This document shows, piece by piece, positions 26,262 to 35,479 of a stretch of 64,000 bases of DNA (position 1 is the stretch's first letter; every line of letters begins with the position of its first letter). The notes beneath the pieces were generated by a model, which searched no databases, had not been told where the DNA came from, and saw only the letters and a list, made by a program, of their open reading frames with translations. This stretch comes from an uncultured Paracoccaceae bacterium (GTDB lineage: Bacteria > Pseudomonadota > Alphaproteobacteria > Rhodobacterales > Rhodobacteraceae). The stretch is from NCBI GenBank assembly GCA_905182105.1, contig CAJJAR010000037.1, positions 1 to 64,000 of the forward strand, read 5' to 3'. Position numbers and translations under genes: made by a program.

Positions 26262-28892
26262 ATGACCGTCACACCAATGATGGCCCAGTATCTAGAGATC
26301 AAAGCCGCGCATCCTGATGCTTTGCTGTTTTATCGCATGGGTGATTTCTATGAGATGTTCTTTGATGATGCCGTGGCAGCGGCTGAAAGCTTAGACATCG
26401 CACTCACAAAACGCGGCAAACATAATGACAACGACATCCCCATGTGCGGCGTGCCCGTTCATGCGGCCGAAGGTTATTTGCTGACATTGATCCGCAAAGG
26501 ATATCGCGTTGGTGTTTGCGAGCAACTGGAAAGTCCTGCTGAAGCAAAGAAACGTGGCTACAAAGCGATCGTGAAACGCGATGTTGTGCGTCTAGTGACC
26601 CCAGGCACCTTGACCGAAGACAGCTTGCTAAACGCACGCAGCCACAATTATCTCGCGGCGTTTGTAGAGGTCCGCGATCAAGCTGCTATCGCATGGGTCG
26701 ATATTTCCACAGGTATGTTCAACGCAATGAAGGCGAACCAAACGCGGTTAGGCCCCGAACTCGCCCGTTTGTCTCCGTCAGAGCTGATCGTACCACAAGC
26801 CATAGAGAACGATTTGCACGAGTTAGTAACCGAATTTGGAATTTCACTAACGGGATTGTCAGGATCGTCCTTTGACAGCACATCTGGCGAAAAACGGTTG
26901 TGCGATCTGTTCGGTGTTAATACTTTGGACGCCTATGGCAACTTTGATCGGGCAGAAATTGCCGCGATGGGTGCCATCGTTGATTACCTAAATATTACTC
27001 AAAAGGGTAAATTGCCTCTATTGCAGCCCCCACAGCAGGAACAGCACAATAAAACCGTTCAAATCGACGCTGCAACGCGCCGCAATTTGGAACTAACCCA
27101 AGCGTTGTCAGGTGGACGTGCTGGATCATTGCTCGCTGTGATTGACACCACCGTCACCGCAGGCGGTGCACGCCTTCTTGAGCGAAGGCTTTCTGCACCT
27201 TCACGTGTGTTAGAGACAGTTTCGGACAGGTTGAATGCCGTATCTCACGTTTTAGAAAACATACGAATTACCGAAGATATACGCGAAAAACTACGCCAAG
27301 TTCCTGATCTGGATCGTGCCTTGTCTCGCCTTTCTTTGGACCGCGGCGGGCCACGTGATTTGACTGCAATTCGTAATGGATTAACAGAGGCAGAATTGAT
27401 CGCGACGAACGGCCTAGGTGATGCTCCCAAATTACTATCTGATGCCCTAAAAAATCTCACAGGGCATAACGAACTTATTGAGCTACTAGATCAGGCTTTA
27501 ATCGCCGATCCGCCACTTCTGGCCCGTGATGGTGGCTTTATCGCATCTGAATATGATGAAGACCTGGATGGGGCACGTAAGCTACGTGACGAAGGGCGTA
27601 GCGTGATCGCACAAATGCAGACTGAGTTCGCGGCAGAGACTGGAATTTCGACGCTCAAGATTAAGCACAACAACGTCTTGGGTTATTTTATCGAAACCAC
27701 GGCGACCCATGCGGATAAAATGCTGTCCCCACCTCTGAACGAAAACTTCATTCATCGCCAAACAACCGCCAATCAAGTTCGCTTTACCACCCTTGCGTTG
27801 TCTGAGATGGAAACAAAAATTCTCAATGCTGGTAACCGTGCTCTTGAAATCGAAAAGCGTCTCTATGAAAAATTAAAGTCCGCTATTTTGAACAATGCTG
27901 CCTTGATTACGCAAACAGCCCGCGCCTTGGCAGAAATCGACTTAGCGACCAGCTTGGCCCATCTGGCCCGCGCCCAAGATTGGTGCAAACCTACAGTTGA
28001 CAACTCACGTGCTTTTAACATCCTCGGCGGGCGCCATCCGGTGGTGGAAAAAGCGCTGCGTGATCAATCAGGCCAGCCCTTCATCGCAAACGACTGTGAT
28101 TTATCGGCGACAGATACTGCGAATATTTGGCTGCTTACTGGTCCGAACATGGCTGGTAAATCAACATTCCTGCGCCAAAATGCATTAATTGCCCTGCTGG
28201 CGCAAATGGGCAGTTATGTGCCCGCCACTTCGGCACATATTGGGATGATTAGCCAATTGTTCAGCCGCGTAGGCGCATCTGATGATTTAGCCCGTGGTCG
28301 TTCGACATTTATGGTCGAGATGGTGGAGACAGCAGCAATTCTTAACCAAGCTGATGACCACGCACTGGTGATCTTGGATGAAATTGGACGCGGTACTGCA
28401 ACCTATGATGGTCTATCAATTGCATGGGCCACGCTAGAACACCTGCACGACGTTAACCAATCACGCGCCTTGTTCGCTACGCACTATCATGAAATGACTG
28501 CGCTTTCGGGCAAGTTGGATGGAGTAGATAACGCTACTGTTGCGGTCAAAGAGTTTGATGGCGATATTGTCTTCTTACACGAAGTCAAAAAAGGGGCCGC
28601 AGATCGATCTTATGGCGTTCAGGTGGCAAAACTGGCTGGCCTGCCCGATGCAGTGATTGCGCGCGCACGTGTGGTGCTAGAAGCCTTGGAAAAAGGTGAG
28701 CGTGAAGGTGGTGCTTCACAAAAGACACTGATCGACGATTTGCCCCTTTTCGCCAGCACGCCGCCACCTGCACCAGTGAAGGTTGAAGCGTCCCCAGCAC
28801 TTGATTTATTAGGCGATATCCTTCCAGATGAGTTATCGCCAAAACAAGCGCTAGACTTGATCTACAAACTAAAAGAGGCGGCCAAAAAATGA
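26262..28892 (+). CDS. mutS: DNA mismatch repair protein MutS
   Basis: 876 residues, full length. The mismatch-binding N-terminal domain carries MGDFYEMFFDDA (the Phe-x-Glu). Then come connector, lever and clamp domains. The ATPase has Walker A TGPNMAGKSTFLRQ and Walker B HALVILDEIGRGTATYDGLS. The C-terminal tail ends in the small dimer/tetramer segment LSPKQALDLIYKLKEA. An intact mutS argues against a loss of this repair function as the cause of the single-base indels elsewhere in the window. The stop codon lies in the loop of a terminator hairpin. Confidence 0.97.
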   Translation: MTVTPMMAQYLEIKAAHPDALLFYRMGDFYEMFFDDAVAAAESLDIALTKRGKHNDNDIPMCGVPVHAAEGYLLTLIRKGYRVGVCEQLESPAEAKKRGYKAIVKRDVVRLVTPGTLTEDSLLNARSHNYLAAFVEVRDQAAIAWVDISTGMFNAMKANQTRLGPELARLSPSELIVPQAIENDLHELVTEFGISLTGLSGSSFDSTSGEKRLCDLFGVNTLDAYGNFDRAEIAAMGAIVDYLNITQKGKLPLLQPPQQEQHNKTVQIDAATRRNLELTQALSGGRAGSLLAVIDTTVTAGGARLLERRLSAPSRVLETVSDRLNAVSHVLENIRITEDIREKLRQVPDLDRALSRLSLDRGGPRDLTAIRNGLTEAELIATNGLGDAPKLLSDALKNLTGHNELIELLDQALIADPPLLARDGGFIASEYDEDLDGARKLRDEGRSVIAQMQTEFAAETGISTLKIKHNNVLGYFIETTATHADKMLSPPLNENFIHRQTTANQVRFTTLALSEMETKILNAGNRALEIEKRLYEKLKSAILNNAALITQTARALAEIDLATSLAHLARAQDWCKPTVDNSRAFNILGGRHPVVEKALRDQSGQPFIANDCDLSATDTANIWLLTGPNMAGKSTFLRQNALIALLAQMGSYVPATSAHIGMISQLFSRVGASDDLARGRSTFMVEMVETAAILNQADDHALVILDEIGRGTATYDGLSIAWATLEHLHDVNQSRALFATHYHEMTALSGKLDGVDNATVAVKEFDGDIVFLHEVKKGAADRSYGVQVAKLAGLPDAVIARARVVLEALEKGEREGGASQKTLIDDLPLFASTPPPAPVKVEASPALDLLGDILPDELSPKQALDLIYKLKEAAKK

Positions 28893-28903
28893 CCGCCTCT
28901 TTT
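28871..28903 (+). terminator. Intrinsic terminator overlapping the mutS stop codon
   Basis: AAAAGAGGCGG and CCGCCTCTTTT form a perfect 11-bp stem with an 11-nt loop. The stem's 5' arm encodes the last residues (KEAAK) and the TGA at 28890-28892 lies in the loop. The A and T runs allow use from both sides, so it can also stop grpE transcription, whose stop codon is 25 bp away. Confidence 0.8.
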
Positions 28904-28927
28904 AAAACTTGTAGTCGATAACTTAAC

Positions 28928-29491
28928 CTAGCCAGCAGGTGTAGACGACACGCCAACCTGTGCAGGACGCAACAAACGATCGTGCAACATAAAGCCCTCA
29001 GCGGCGACCTGTATGATGTCGCCAGCTACTGTCGCTGGCACTGGTGCTTCAAACATCGCTTGGTGAACCTGTGGATCAAACTTGTCGCCAACACCTGGCG
29101 TAATAACTTCGATGCCGTGCTTTTTAAACACGCTCAAAAGCTCGCGCATTGTCAGCTCAATACCTTCCAACAGCGGGCCAGCAACTTCGCGCTGCTCATC
29201 GGTGATCGTATCAAGCGCACGTTTCATATTGTCATAAACCGGCAGCATATCGCGGGCCAATTTGGAACCGCCATAGTTCTCTGCCTCACGACGATCTTTA
29301 TCCGAACGCTTACGTGCATTTTCAGCATCAGCCAAAGCGCGCACAAAACGATTTTTATAATCATCACGTTCTACGCGAAGCTCATCTAGCTCCAACGCTT
29401 CATCGGTGATTTCCTCGATTTCATCAGCGAATTCTTCCGCTTCCATATCCTCGATGTCCTCGAGAAAGTCGTTATTTGTTGGCTCAGCCAT
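28928..29491 (-). CDS. grpE: Heat-shock nucleotide exchange factor GrpE
   Basis: 187 residues. Releases ADP from DnaK. Acidic N-terminal tail rich in Glu/Asp, a long coiled coil (about 35-90, VERDDYKNRFVRALADAENARKR), then the beta-wing domain with VGDKFDPQVHQAMFE and VAAEGFMLHDRLLRPAQVGVS. It follows hrcA by 9 bp in the same direction, the usual hrcA-grpE pairing. dnaK is not in the window. Confidence 0.95.
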   Translation of the reverse strand: MAEPTNNDFLEDIEDMEAEEFADEIEEITDEALELDELRVERDDYKNRFVRALADAENARKRSDKDRREAENYGGSKLARDMLPVYDNMKRALDTITDEQREVAGPLLEGIELTMRELLSVFKKHGIEVITPGVGDKFDPQVHQAMFEAPVPATVAGDIIQVAAEGFMLHDRLLRPAQVGVSSTPAG

Positions 29492-29500
29492 AATCCACCT

Positions 29501-30565
29501 CTAGCTCCGGTCTGAAAGTAATTTTCCAACCAGTTGCGCCGTGTAATCTACAATCGGCACGATACGTCCATAATTCAGTCTCGTCGGACCAATGACGCCC
29601 ACGGCACCAATAATCTTTCGATCAGCGTTCATATAAGGGGAAACCACCAAAGAGGAACCCGAAAGTGAAAAAAGTTTGTTCTCAGAGCCAATAAAAATGC
29701 GAACACCGTCGCCATCCTCGGTTAATTCAAGAAACTCAGAGATATCACGCTTGCGTTCAAGATCATCAAACAGGTTTCGGATGCGTTCAAGATCATGTTC
29801 TTCTGCACTGGATTCGAGCAAGTTGGAGCGACCACGCACAATCAAACGTTCGCTGCGCTCCCCTTCAGCTTCCCAAACGGCCAGCCCACTATCAACCAAA
29901 CTGCGTGCCAAGACATCAATTTCTTGGCGGCGGTGTGATATCTCTTTTTGAATAACGCCGCGCACATCGCTAAGGGTTCGTCCCTCTACCAGTGAGTTCA
30001 AGAAATTGGCTGCCTCACGCATGGAACTCGGTGTTAGGCCCGGAGGTGGCGTGAACAGGCGGTTCTCAACATGTCCATCGGCAAAGACCAATACGACCAA
30101 TGCACGATCAATCGCCAACGATACAAATTCGATATGTTTGATCGGTGCCTCATGCTTGGGCGTCAAAACCAAAGATGCTCCCTGAGTCACTCCAGATAAT
30201 GCCGCACCAACTCGATCCAGCAATCCACCTACATCGTTTTCGTTGTGCCCCATCGTTGCATCGATCTTTTCACGGTCGGTATCGTCTGGAATTCCGACTT
30301 CCATCAACCCATCTACGAACATCCGCAGACCTGCTTGGGTCGGGATACGCCCTGCACTAACGTGGGGACTGTCCAGCAACCCCATATACTCAAGATCCTG
30401 CATAACGTTGCGAATGGTGGCCGCGCTGACCTTTTCGCTGAAATCGCGAGTAAGCGTACGAGACCCGACAGGGTCACCATTGTGCAAATACCCCTCAACC
30501 ACGCGGCGAAACACCTCACGGGAGCGGTCGTTCATATCATCAAGCATCTGTGGTTTATCTGTCAT
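29501..30565 (-). CDS. hrcA: Heat-inducible transcription repressor HrcA
   Basis: 354 residues from the second ATG at 30565, 6 nt after AAAGGT. The ATG at 30568 is too close to that site. Represses CIRCE-bearing chaperone operons and needs GroEL for activity. N-terminal winged helix (REVFRRVVEGYLHNGDPVGSRTL, VSAATIRNVMQDLEYMGLL), HVSAGRIPTQAGLRMFVD, then the GAF-like domain and IIGAVGVIGPTRLNYGRIVPIVDYTAQ. I see no CIRCE element (TTAGCACTC-N9-GAGTGCTAA) in front of it, so its targets are elsewhere. Upstream of grpE in one unit. Confidence 0.95.
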   Translation of the reverse strand: MTDKPQMLDDMNDRSREVFRRVVEGYLHNGDPVGSRTLTRDFSEKVSAATIRNVMQDLEYMGLLDSPHVSAGRIPTQAGLRMFVDGLMEVGIPDDTDREKIDATMGHNENDVGGLLDRVGAALSGVTQGASLVLTPKHEAPIKHIEFVSLAIDRALVVLVFADGHVENRLFTPPPGLTPSSMREAANFLNSLVEGRTLSDVRGVIQKEISHRRQEIDVLARSLVDSGLAVWEAEGERSERLIVRGRSNLLESSAEEHDLERIRNLFDDLERKRDISEFLELTEDGDGVRIFIGSENKLFSLSGSSLVVSPYMNADRKIIGAVGVIGPTRLNYGRIVPIVDYTAQLVGKLLSDRS

Positions 30566-30690
30566 CATGTACCTTTAGCCAAGTGCCAATAGCGCCGCAC
30601 CATTAAAGAGCACAATGAACAAAGGTCAATCAGGGTTGCACAAAGGGGGCGCAGGGCGGTATCCAACAAGCAACTTAAAAAGGATATCTC

Positions 30691-31404
30691 ATGCGACCTT
30701 CTGGACGTGCCCTCGATCAAATGCGCGAAGTTTCAATCGAAACTGGATTTACCAAACATGCTGAAGGGTCCGCCCTGATCAAAATGGGCGACACACACGT
30801 GTTGTGCACCGCATCAATTGAGCCGCGCGTTCCATCCTTTATCAAGGGATCTGGCCTTGGATGGGTCACCGCTGAATACGGCATGTTGCCACGCGCCACC
30901 AACACACGGATGCGCCGCGAAGCAGCGTCTGGAAAACAAGGCGGTCGCACTGTTGAAATCCAACGTCTCATTGGCCGTTCATTGCGTGCAGGCGTTGATC
31001 GCGTTGCCTTGGGCGAGCGCCAAATCACAATCGACTGTGACGTCTTACAAGCCGACGGCGGCACGCGTTGTGCATCCATCACAGGTGGCTGGATCGCATT
31101 GCGTTTGGCTGTGAACAAACTGATGAAAGCTGGCGATGTGGTCAGCGATCCCTTGGTTGATCCAGTTGCCGCAGTAAGCTGTGGTATCTACGCGGGCCAA
31201 CCAGTTCTTGATCTGGATTACCCTGAGGATTCTGAAGCCGGCGTTGATGGCAATTTCATCATGACCGGTTCCAAAAAACTGATCGAAGTACAGATGAGCG
31301 CTGAAGGCTCCCTGTTCTCACGTTCACAGCTAAACGAACTGATGGACCTAGCCGAAAAAGGCGTAGGCGAATTGGTAGAAGCCGCGAAAACCGCTACAGA
31401 ATGA
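30691..31404 (+). CDS. rph: Ribonuclease PH
   Basis: 237 residues. Phosphorolytic 3' exonuclease for tRNA 3'-end trimming. Typical [26 protein letters not shown] start, [31 protein letters not shown], and [25 protein letters not shown] precedes the ATG. It overlaps rdgB in ATGA and is first of a three-gene unit (rph-rdgB-hemW), divergent from hrcA. Confidence 0.97.
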   Translation: MRPSGRALDQMREVSIETGFTKHAEGSALIKMGDTHVLCTASIEPRVPSFIKGSGLGWVTAEYGMLPRATNTRMRREAASGKQGGRTVEIQRLIGRSLRAGVDRVALGERQITIDCDVLQADGGTRCASITGGWIALRLAVNKLMKAGDVVSDPLVDPVAAVSCGIYAGQPVLDLDYPEDSEAGVDGNFIMTGSKKLIEVQMSAEGSLFSRSQLNELMDLAEKGVGELVEAAKTATE

Positions 31405-32012
31405 GCCGTAAATTCACCCTAGATCGCCTGTTGGTTGCAACACATAACGCAGGCAAGTTGGAAGAAATGCATCAGCTATTTCAACCACTTGGGGTGGTCA
31501 TTACCGGTGCGGCCGAGATGAATTTGGCCGAACCAGAAGAGACGGAAAATACCTTTGTCGGAAACGCAAGGATCAAAGCCCACGCAGCCGTTAAAGCTAC
31601 AGGGCTCCCTGCGCTTTCTGATGATTCAGGCATCCAAGTTGATGGTCTAAATGGTGCGCCAGGTGTCTACACCGCCGATTGGGCAGAGACGCCAAATGGC
31701 CGTGACTTTATTATGGCTATGACCAAAACTCACAACCTTTTGGAAGAATGTAACGCCCCACATCCACGCACCACGCGTTTCTGTTCCACGCTAGTTTTGG
31801 CATGGCCAGACGGACATGACGAAGTATTTGAAGGCACGGTCGAGGGCACCTTAGTCTGGCCAATGCGCGGCAAGCAAGGTCACGGTTATGACCCCATGTT
31901 TATGCCGGTTGGCCACGATATCACCTTTGCTGAAATGGACCATGACGCAAAGAATCTGATCAGCCATCGCGCCCGTGCATTCGAGAAACTGATCGCTGGC
32001 TGTTTTGGCTGA
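31401..32012 (+). CDS. rdgB: XTP/dITP diphosphatase (non-canonical purine NTP pyrophosphatase)
   Basis: 203 residues of the Ham1/RdgB family. Cleans the nucleotide pool by hydrolysing ITP, dITP and XTP. Signatures: [14 protein letters not shown] at the N-terminus, [34 protein letters not shown], and [13 protein letters not shown] at the end. Starts inside the rph stop (ATGA) and overlaps hemW by 8 bp. Confidence 0.96.
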   Translation: MSRKFTLDRLLVATHNAGKLEEMHQLFQPLGVVITGAAEMNLAEPEETENTFVGNARIKAHAAVKATGLPALSDDSGIQVDGLNGAPGVYTADWAETPNGRDFIMAMTKTHNLLEECNAPHPRTTRFCSTLVLAWPDGHDEVFEGTVEGTLVWPMRGKQGHGYDPMFMPVGHDITFAEMDHDAKNLISHRARAFEKLIAGCFG

Positions 32013-33162
32013 AGATTGGGAACAAGGTGGCTTTGGCCTCTACATCCACTGGCCATTTTGCGCCGCCAAATGCCCCTATTGCGATTTCAACAGCCACGTT
32101 TCGCGTAACATCAACCATTCCGCCTGGCGCGACGGCTATCTAGCCGAACTGCGTCGCGCAGCCCGTGAAACCAAAGGCCGCGTGTTGCGCAGCGTGTTTT
32201 TCGGTGGCGGCACCCCCAGTCTAATGGATCCAGACGTTGTGGCTGATATCATGTCAGAAATCTATCGCCTCTGGCCCACCGCCAACGATCTTGAAACCAC
32301 GCTTGAGGCCAACCCCAGCTCGGTCGAGGCTGGCCGCTTTGCCGCCTTCCGTCAGGCAGGCATCAATCGTATATCCATGGGTGTTCAGGCCCTCAACGAC
32401 GAAGACCTACGTAGACTGGGCCGCATCCATACAGTGGAGGAGGCGTGCACAGCATTCGACATTGCACGCACGACCTTTGATCGCGTTAGTTTTGATTTGA
32501 TCTATGGGCGTCAGAAACAAACACTCGATGATTGGAAAACAGAGCTAAAGAAGGCTCTAAATATGGCGATTGATCACCTTTCGCTATACCAGCTCACTAT
32601 TGAACAAGGCACAGCATTCGGCGATCGTTACAACGCGGGCAAGCTGGCTGGACTCCCCAGCGACGATCTTGGCGCAGATATGTACGAAGTGACCCAGGAC
32701 ATATGTGGCGAAGCCGGCATGCCATCCTACGAGGTATCCAACCACGCCCGTGATGGGGCGCAGTCACGTCACAACCTCGTCTACTGGCGCTATGGTGACT
32801 ACGTAGGAATCGGCCCAGGTGCGCACGGTCGTTTGACCGTCGATGGGCAACGGACGGCTACGGAATGTTTCAGTAACCCAAAACGCTGGCTCGACGCCGC
32901 GTTGACTGGCGAAACGGAAAAACCCCGCGAGCCGTTGGCGCGCGAGGATCAAGCAAGTGAACTTTTATTGATGGGCCTTCGATTGAAGGAAGGCATCGAC
33001 CCGAAGCGGTTTTTTAACCTGTCAGGCCGTAACATCGATCAAGACGCCATAAATGAGCTGATTGATTTAAATCTACTTCACACCGAAAAAGACAGAATTA
33101 TCGTTTCAAATCAGGGATTTATGATATTGAACGCTGTTTTAAGACGTCTCCTAGAGGCTTAG
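32005..33162 (+). CDS. hemW: Haem chaperone HemW (radical SAM, HemN-like)
   Basis: 385 residues starting at a TTG within the end of rdgB. The first conserved block is [19 protein letters not shown], with the radical SAM cysteines in CAAKCPYC, followed by [20 protein letters not shown], and [11 protein letters not shown]. The C-terminal HemN domain has [14 protein letters not shown]. The family is the haem-binding chaperone HemW rather than the true coproporphyrinogen oxidase HemN, judged by length and the missing HemN N-terminal extension. The 3' end overlaps convergent parB by 4 bp. Confidence 0.92.
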   Translation: MAEDWEQGGFGLYIHWPFCAAKCPYCDFNSHVSRNINHSAWRDGYLAELRRAARETKGRVLRSVFFGGGTPSLMDPDVVADIMSEIYRLWPTANDLETTLEANPSSVEAGRFAAFRQAGINRISMGVQALNDEDLRRLGRIHTVEEACTAFDIARTTFDRVSFDLIYGRQKQTLDDWKTELKKALNMAIDHLSLYQLTIEQGTAFGDRYNAGKLAGLPSDDLGADMYEVTQDICGEAGMPSYEVSNHARDGAQSRHNLVYWRYGDYVGIGPGAHGRLTVDGQRTATECFSNPKRWLDAALTGETEKPREPLAREDQASELLLMGLRLKEGIDPKRFFNLSGRNIDQDAINELIDLNLLHTEKDRIIVSNQGFMILNAVLRRLLEA

Positions 33163-34052
33163 GCCCCACCTAGCCTACGACAAAGATCATCGAGATCGTC
33201 GAGAGAGCCATAATTAATGACCATCTGACCTTTCTCTGAACCTGGTTTATGGTTCAACAAAACCTTCATCTTGAGACCCGCTGATAAATCACCCTCCAGT
33301 GCTTTGGTATCGGCATCTTTGCCTGACTTGCCACCTACAACGTTTTCTCCATTCGTAGATTCTCCTTTAGATGCTGACGACTTCACAAGTGCCTCAGTCG
33401 CACGAACGCTGAGACCACCCTTGATTATAAGTTTGGCCAATTCAGATGCGTTCTCTGCTGGTACCAACGCACGAGCGTGACCAGAAGACAATTCACCAGT
33501 GCGAACAAGCTCAATTACATCATCTGGCAAGTTCAGCAAACGGAGCAAATTGGCGATGTGGCTACGGCTTTTGCCTAAAGCCTCTGCCATCTTTTCTTGC
33601 GTATGACCAAAGCGATCCATTAACTGACGATACCCAACAGCTTCTTCCATAGGGTTCAGATCAGCACGCTGAATGTTTTCAATGATCGCAACTTCTAAAA
33701 CCTCGACATCAGAAAACTGACGCACAACAACAGGCAGTTCATGCAATTTTGCCATCTGCGATGCGCGCCAGCGGCGTTCGCCCGCAACTATCTGGTAACG
33801 ACTATTGTCCAGAACCCGCACAATCAGCGGCTGGATAACACCTTTTTCTTTGATGGACGCAGCCAACTCATCCAAATCACCTTGAATAAATTGTTTGCGT
33901 GGTTGATCAGGATTAGCTTCGATTTGCTCGATTGGAACAAAGCGTTCAGCAACAGGCCCACCTTGTACTGGCGTTTCAGCCTCTGTTACGTCAGCCAACA
34001 ACGCTGAAAGCCCACGACCAAGTCCACGTTTGTTGTCTCTACCTGAAGCCAT
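33159..34052 (-). CDS. parB: Chromosome partitioning protein ParB
   Basis: 297 residues. CTPase/clamp protein that loads at parS and spreads around the origin region. N-terminal KRGLGRGLSALLADV (ParA-contacting region), ParB domain with IEANPDQPRKQF and RYQIVAGERRWRASQMA, the ENIQRADLNPMEEA motif, central HTH (TQEKMAEALGKSRSHIANLLRLL), and a C-terminal dimer domain. AGGGG precedes the ATG. Downstream of parA by 19 bp. Two parS sites lie 1.4 and 3.3 kb away. Confidence 0.96.
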   Translation of the reverse strand: MASGRDNKRGLGRGLSALLADVTEAETPVQGGPVAERFVPIEQIEANPDQPRKQFIQGDLDELAASIKEKGVIQPLIVRVLDNSRYQIVAGERRWRASQMAKLHELPVVVRQFSDVEVLEVAIIENIQRADLNPMEEAVGYRQLMDRFGHTQEKMAEALGKSRSHIANLLRLLNLPDDVIELVRTGELSSGHARALVPAENASELAKLIIKGGLSVRATEALVKSSASKGESTNGENVVGGKSGKDADTKALEGDLSAGLKMKVLLNHKPGSEKGQMVINYGSLDDLDDLCRRLGGA

Positions 34053-34071
34053 GTTGCACCCCTATTTTAGG

Positions 34072-34872
34072 TTATAGTTTGTTCTTTTCGATCAATTCTT
34101 GAGCCAATGCACGATATGCAGATGCCCCTTTGGACGCTGAATCATATATCAAAACCGGCATGGCAAAGGATGGTGCCTCGCTCAAGCGGATGTTTCTTGG
34201 AATGACTGTTTTAAACACCAGATCACCCAAATTATCACGCGCATCTTGCTCAACCTGTTGTGAAAGGTTGTTACGCTTATCATACATCGTAAGCACAACG
34301 CCTTCGATCCTAAGACCGGTATTTCCGGTTTGTCGAACTTCGCGGATCGTCAACATCAATTGAGACAACCCTTCAAGTGCAAAGAATTCGCTTTGAAGCG
34401 GCACCAATACTGTGTGTGCCGCAATCATAGCATTTACAGTCAAAAGGCTCAAAGATGGTGGGCAATCGATAAGAATGAAGTCAAATTCAAACTCATCAAT
34501 TTTCGGTTGGCGCAATGCGTCGTGTAACAAAAAGCTGCGCTTTTCGTTCGAAACCAGTTCAAGATCAGCCGAGCTCAGATCAACAGTTGCTGGAATGATC
34601 GCCAAATCTTCGATTGCAGTCGCCTGTATAACATCCTTTAGGTCGATATCTTCGAGTAAAAGCTCGTAAGTCGTAAACTCACGATCACTTTGTTCAACCC
34701 CCAAACCCGTTGACGCATTTCCTTGCGGATCCAAATCAACCACCAAAACACGATATCCTACTTCAGCCAGCGCAGCGGAGAGGTTAATTGTTGTCGTAGT
34801 CTTACCAACGCCCCCTTTTTGGTTCGCCACGGCAATAATTTTAGGACCATCTCGGCGCGTTAGATTAGACAC
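34072..34872 (-). CDS. parA: Chromosome partitioning ATPase ParA
   Basis: 266 residues from a GTG at 34872, with AGGA 8 nt upstream and an 8-bp overlap with rsmG. The ORF-track TTG at 34878 has poor spacing. Deviant Walker A IAVANQKGGVGKTTTTINL, Walker A' VLVVDLDPQGNASTGLG, and Walker B FDFILIDCPPSLSLLTVNAM. Drives origin segregation with ParB-parS. Part of the leftward mnmE-mnmG-rsmG-parA-parB series next to the origin. Confidence 0.96.
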   Translation of the reverse strand: MSNLTRRDGPKIIAVANQKGGVGKTTTTINLSAALAEVGYRVLVVDLDPQGNASTGLGVEQSDREFTTYELLLEDIDLKDVIQATAIEDLAIIPATVDLSSADLELVSNEKRSFLLHDALRQPKIDEFEFDFILIDCPPSLSLLTVNAMIAAHTVLVPLQSEFFALEGLSQLMLTIREVRQTGNTGLRIEGVVLTMYDKRNNLSQQVEQDARDNLGDLVFKTVIPRNIRLSEAPSFAMPVLIYDSASKGASAYRALAQELIEKNKL

Positions 34873-35479
34873 GGGCAAAATCCTTAATCTTTAAGATAGC
34901 TGCGTCATTATTAGTCTTACTTGTAATTTCCTCGTATTCAAATGACCAGTTTTCTTGTGCCTGTAAAATCTCTTTTTCCCAAGTCTCGCCTTTTGGAAGT
35001 ATCGCAACGCCATTTTTCGCGGAATGGCGCTCCACAAATTCTAGCAGACCGTTCAAATCCGTTAGCGCACGTGCTGAAATTACACTTGCCCCAATGGGGT
35101 CAAGTACTTCGATACGTTCAGCATGGACTTTCACATTTAAACCGATCTCACGAACAGCATTACGAAGGAACGCGCATTTGCGTTGATCACTTTCGACAAG
35201 ATAAAATTGCATATCTGGTCGAAGTTCTTTGGCAAAAATGGCTAGAACAATACCTGGCAAGCCACCACCGCTACCAAAATCAGCCCAAACTGAGCCCTCA
35301 ACAGCAATGTCAAAGATCTGAGCAGAATCCCAAATATGACGATCCCAGATTTCTGGCAGACTGGATTTTGAAACCAAATTAATCTTTGGATTCCACTTTT
35401 CTATCAAGGCAACGTAGGCTTCCAAGCGTTCAAATGTTTCACGTGAAACATCCGTCTTTAGCCAGCTTGGACTGTTCAT
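34865..35479 (-). CDS. rsmG: 16S rRNA (guanine527-N7)-methyltransferase RsmG
   Basis: 204 residues. SAM-dependent methyltransferase (GidB). Recognised from [32 protein letters not shown] and the SAM loop [17 protein letters not shown]. Starts in the mnmG stop (ATGA). A perfect parS site is encoded in-frame as DVSRETF at about residues 10-15, so the coding sequence doubles as a ParB loading site. Confidence 0.95.
   Translation of the reverse strand: MNSPSWLKTDVSRETFERLEAYVALIEKWNPKINLVSKSSLPEIWDRHIWDSAQIFDIAVEGSVWADFGSGGGLPGIVLAIFAKELRPDMQFYLVESDQRKCAFLRNAVREIGLNVKVHAERIEVLDPIGASVISARALTDLNGLLEFVERHSAKNGVAILPKGETWEKEILQAQENWSFEYEEITSKTNNDAAILKIKDFARV
35435..35450. promoter_or_regulatory. parS centromere site (perfect) inside rsmG
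   Basis: TGTTTCACGTGAAACA is the exact 16-bp consensus parS palindrome. It lies in the 5' end of rsmG, 0.56 kb from the parA start and about 5.2 kb from the proposed oriC. This is a ParB nucleation site. Confidence 0.93.

Noticed and set aside
30566-30690. CIRCE element upstream of hrcA
   Set aside because: No TTAGCACTC-N9-GAGTGCTAA or near match in the gap.
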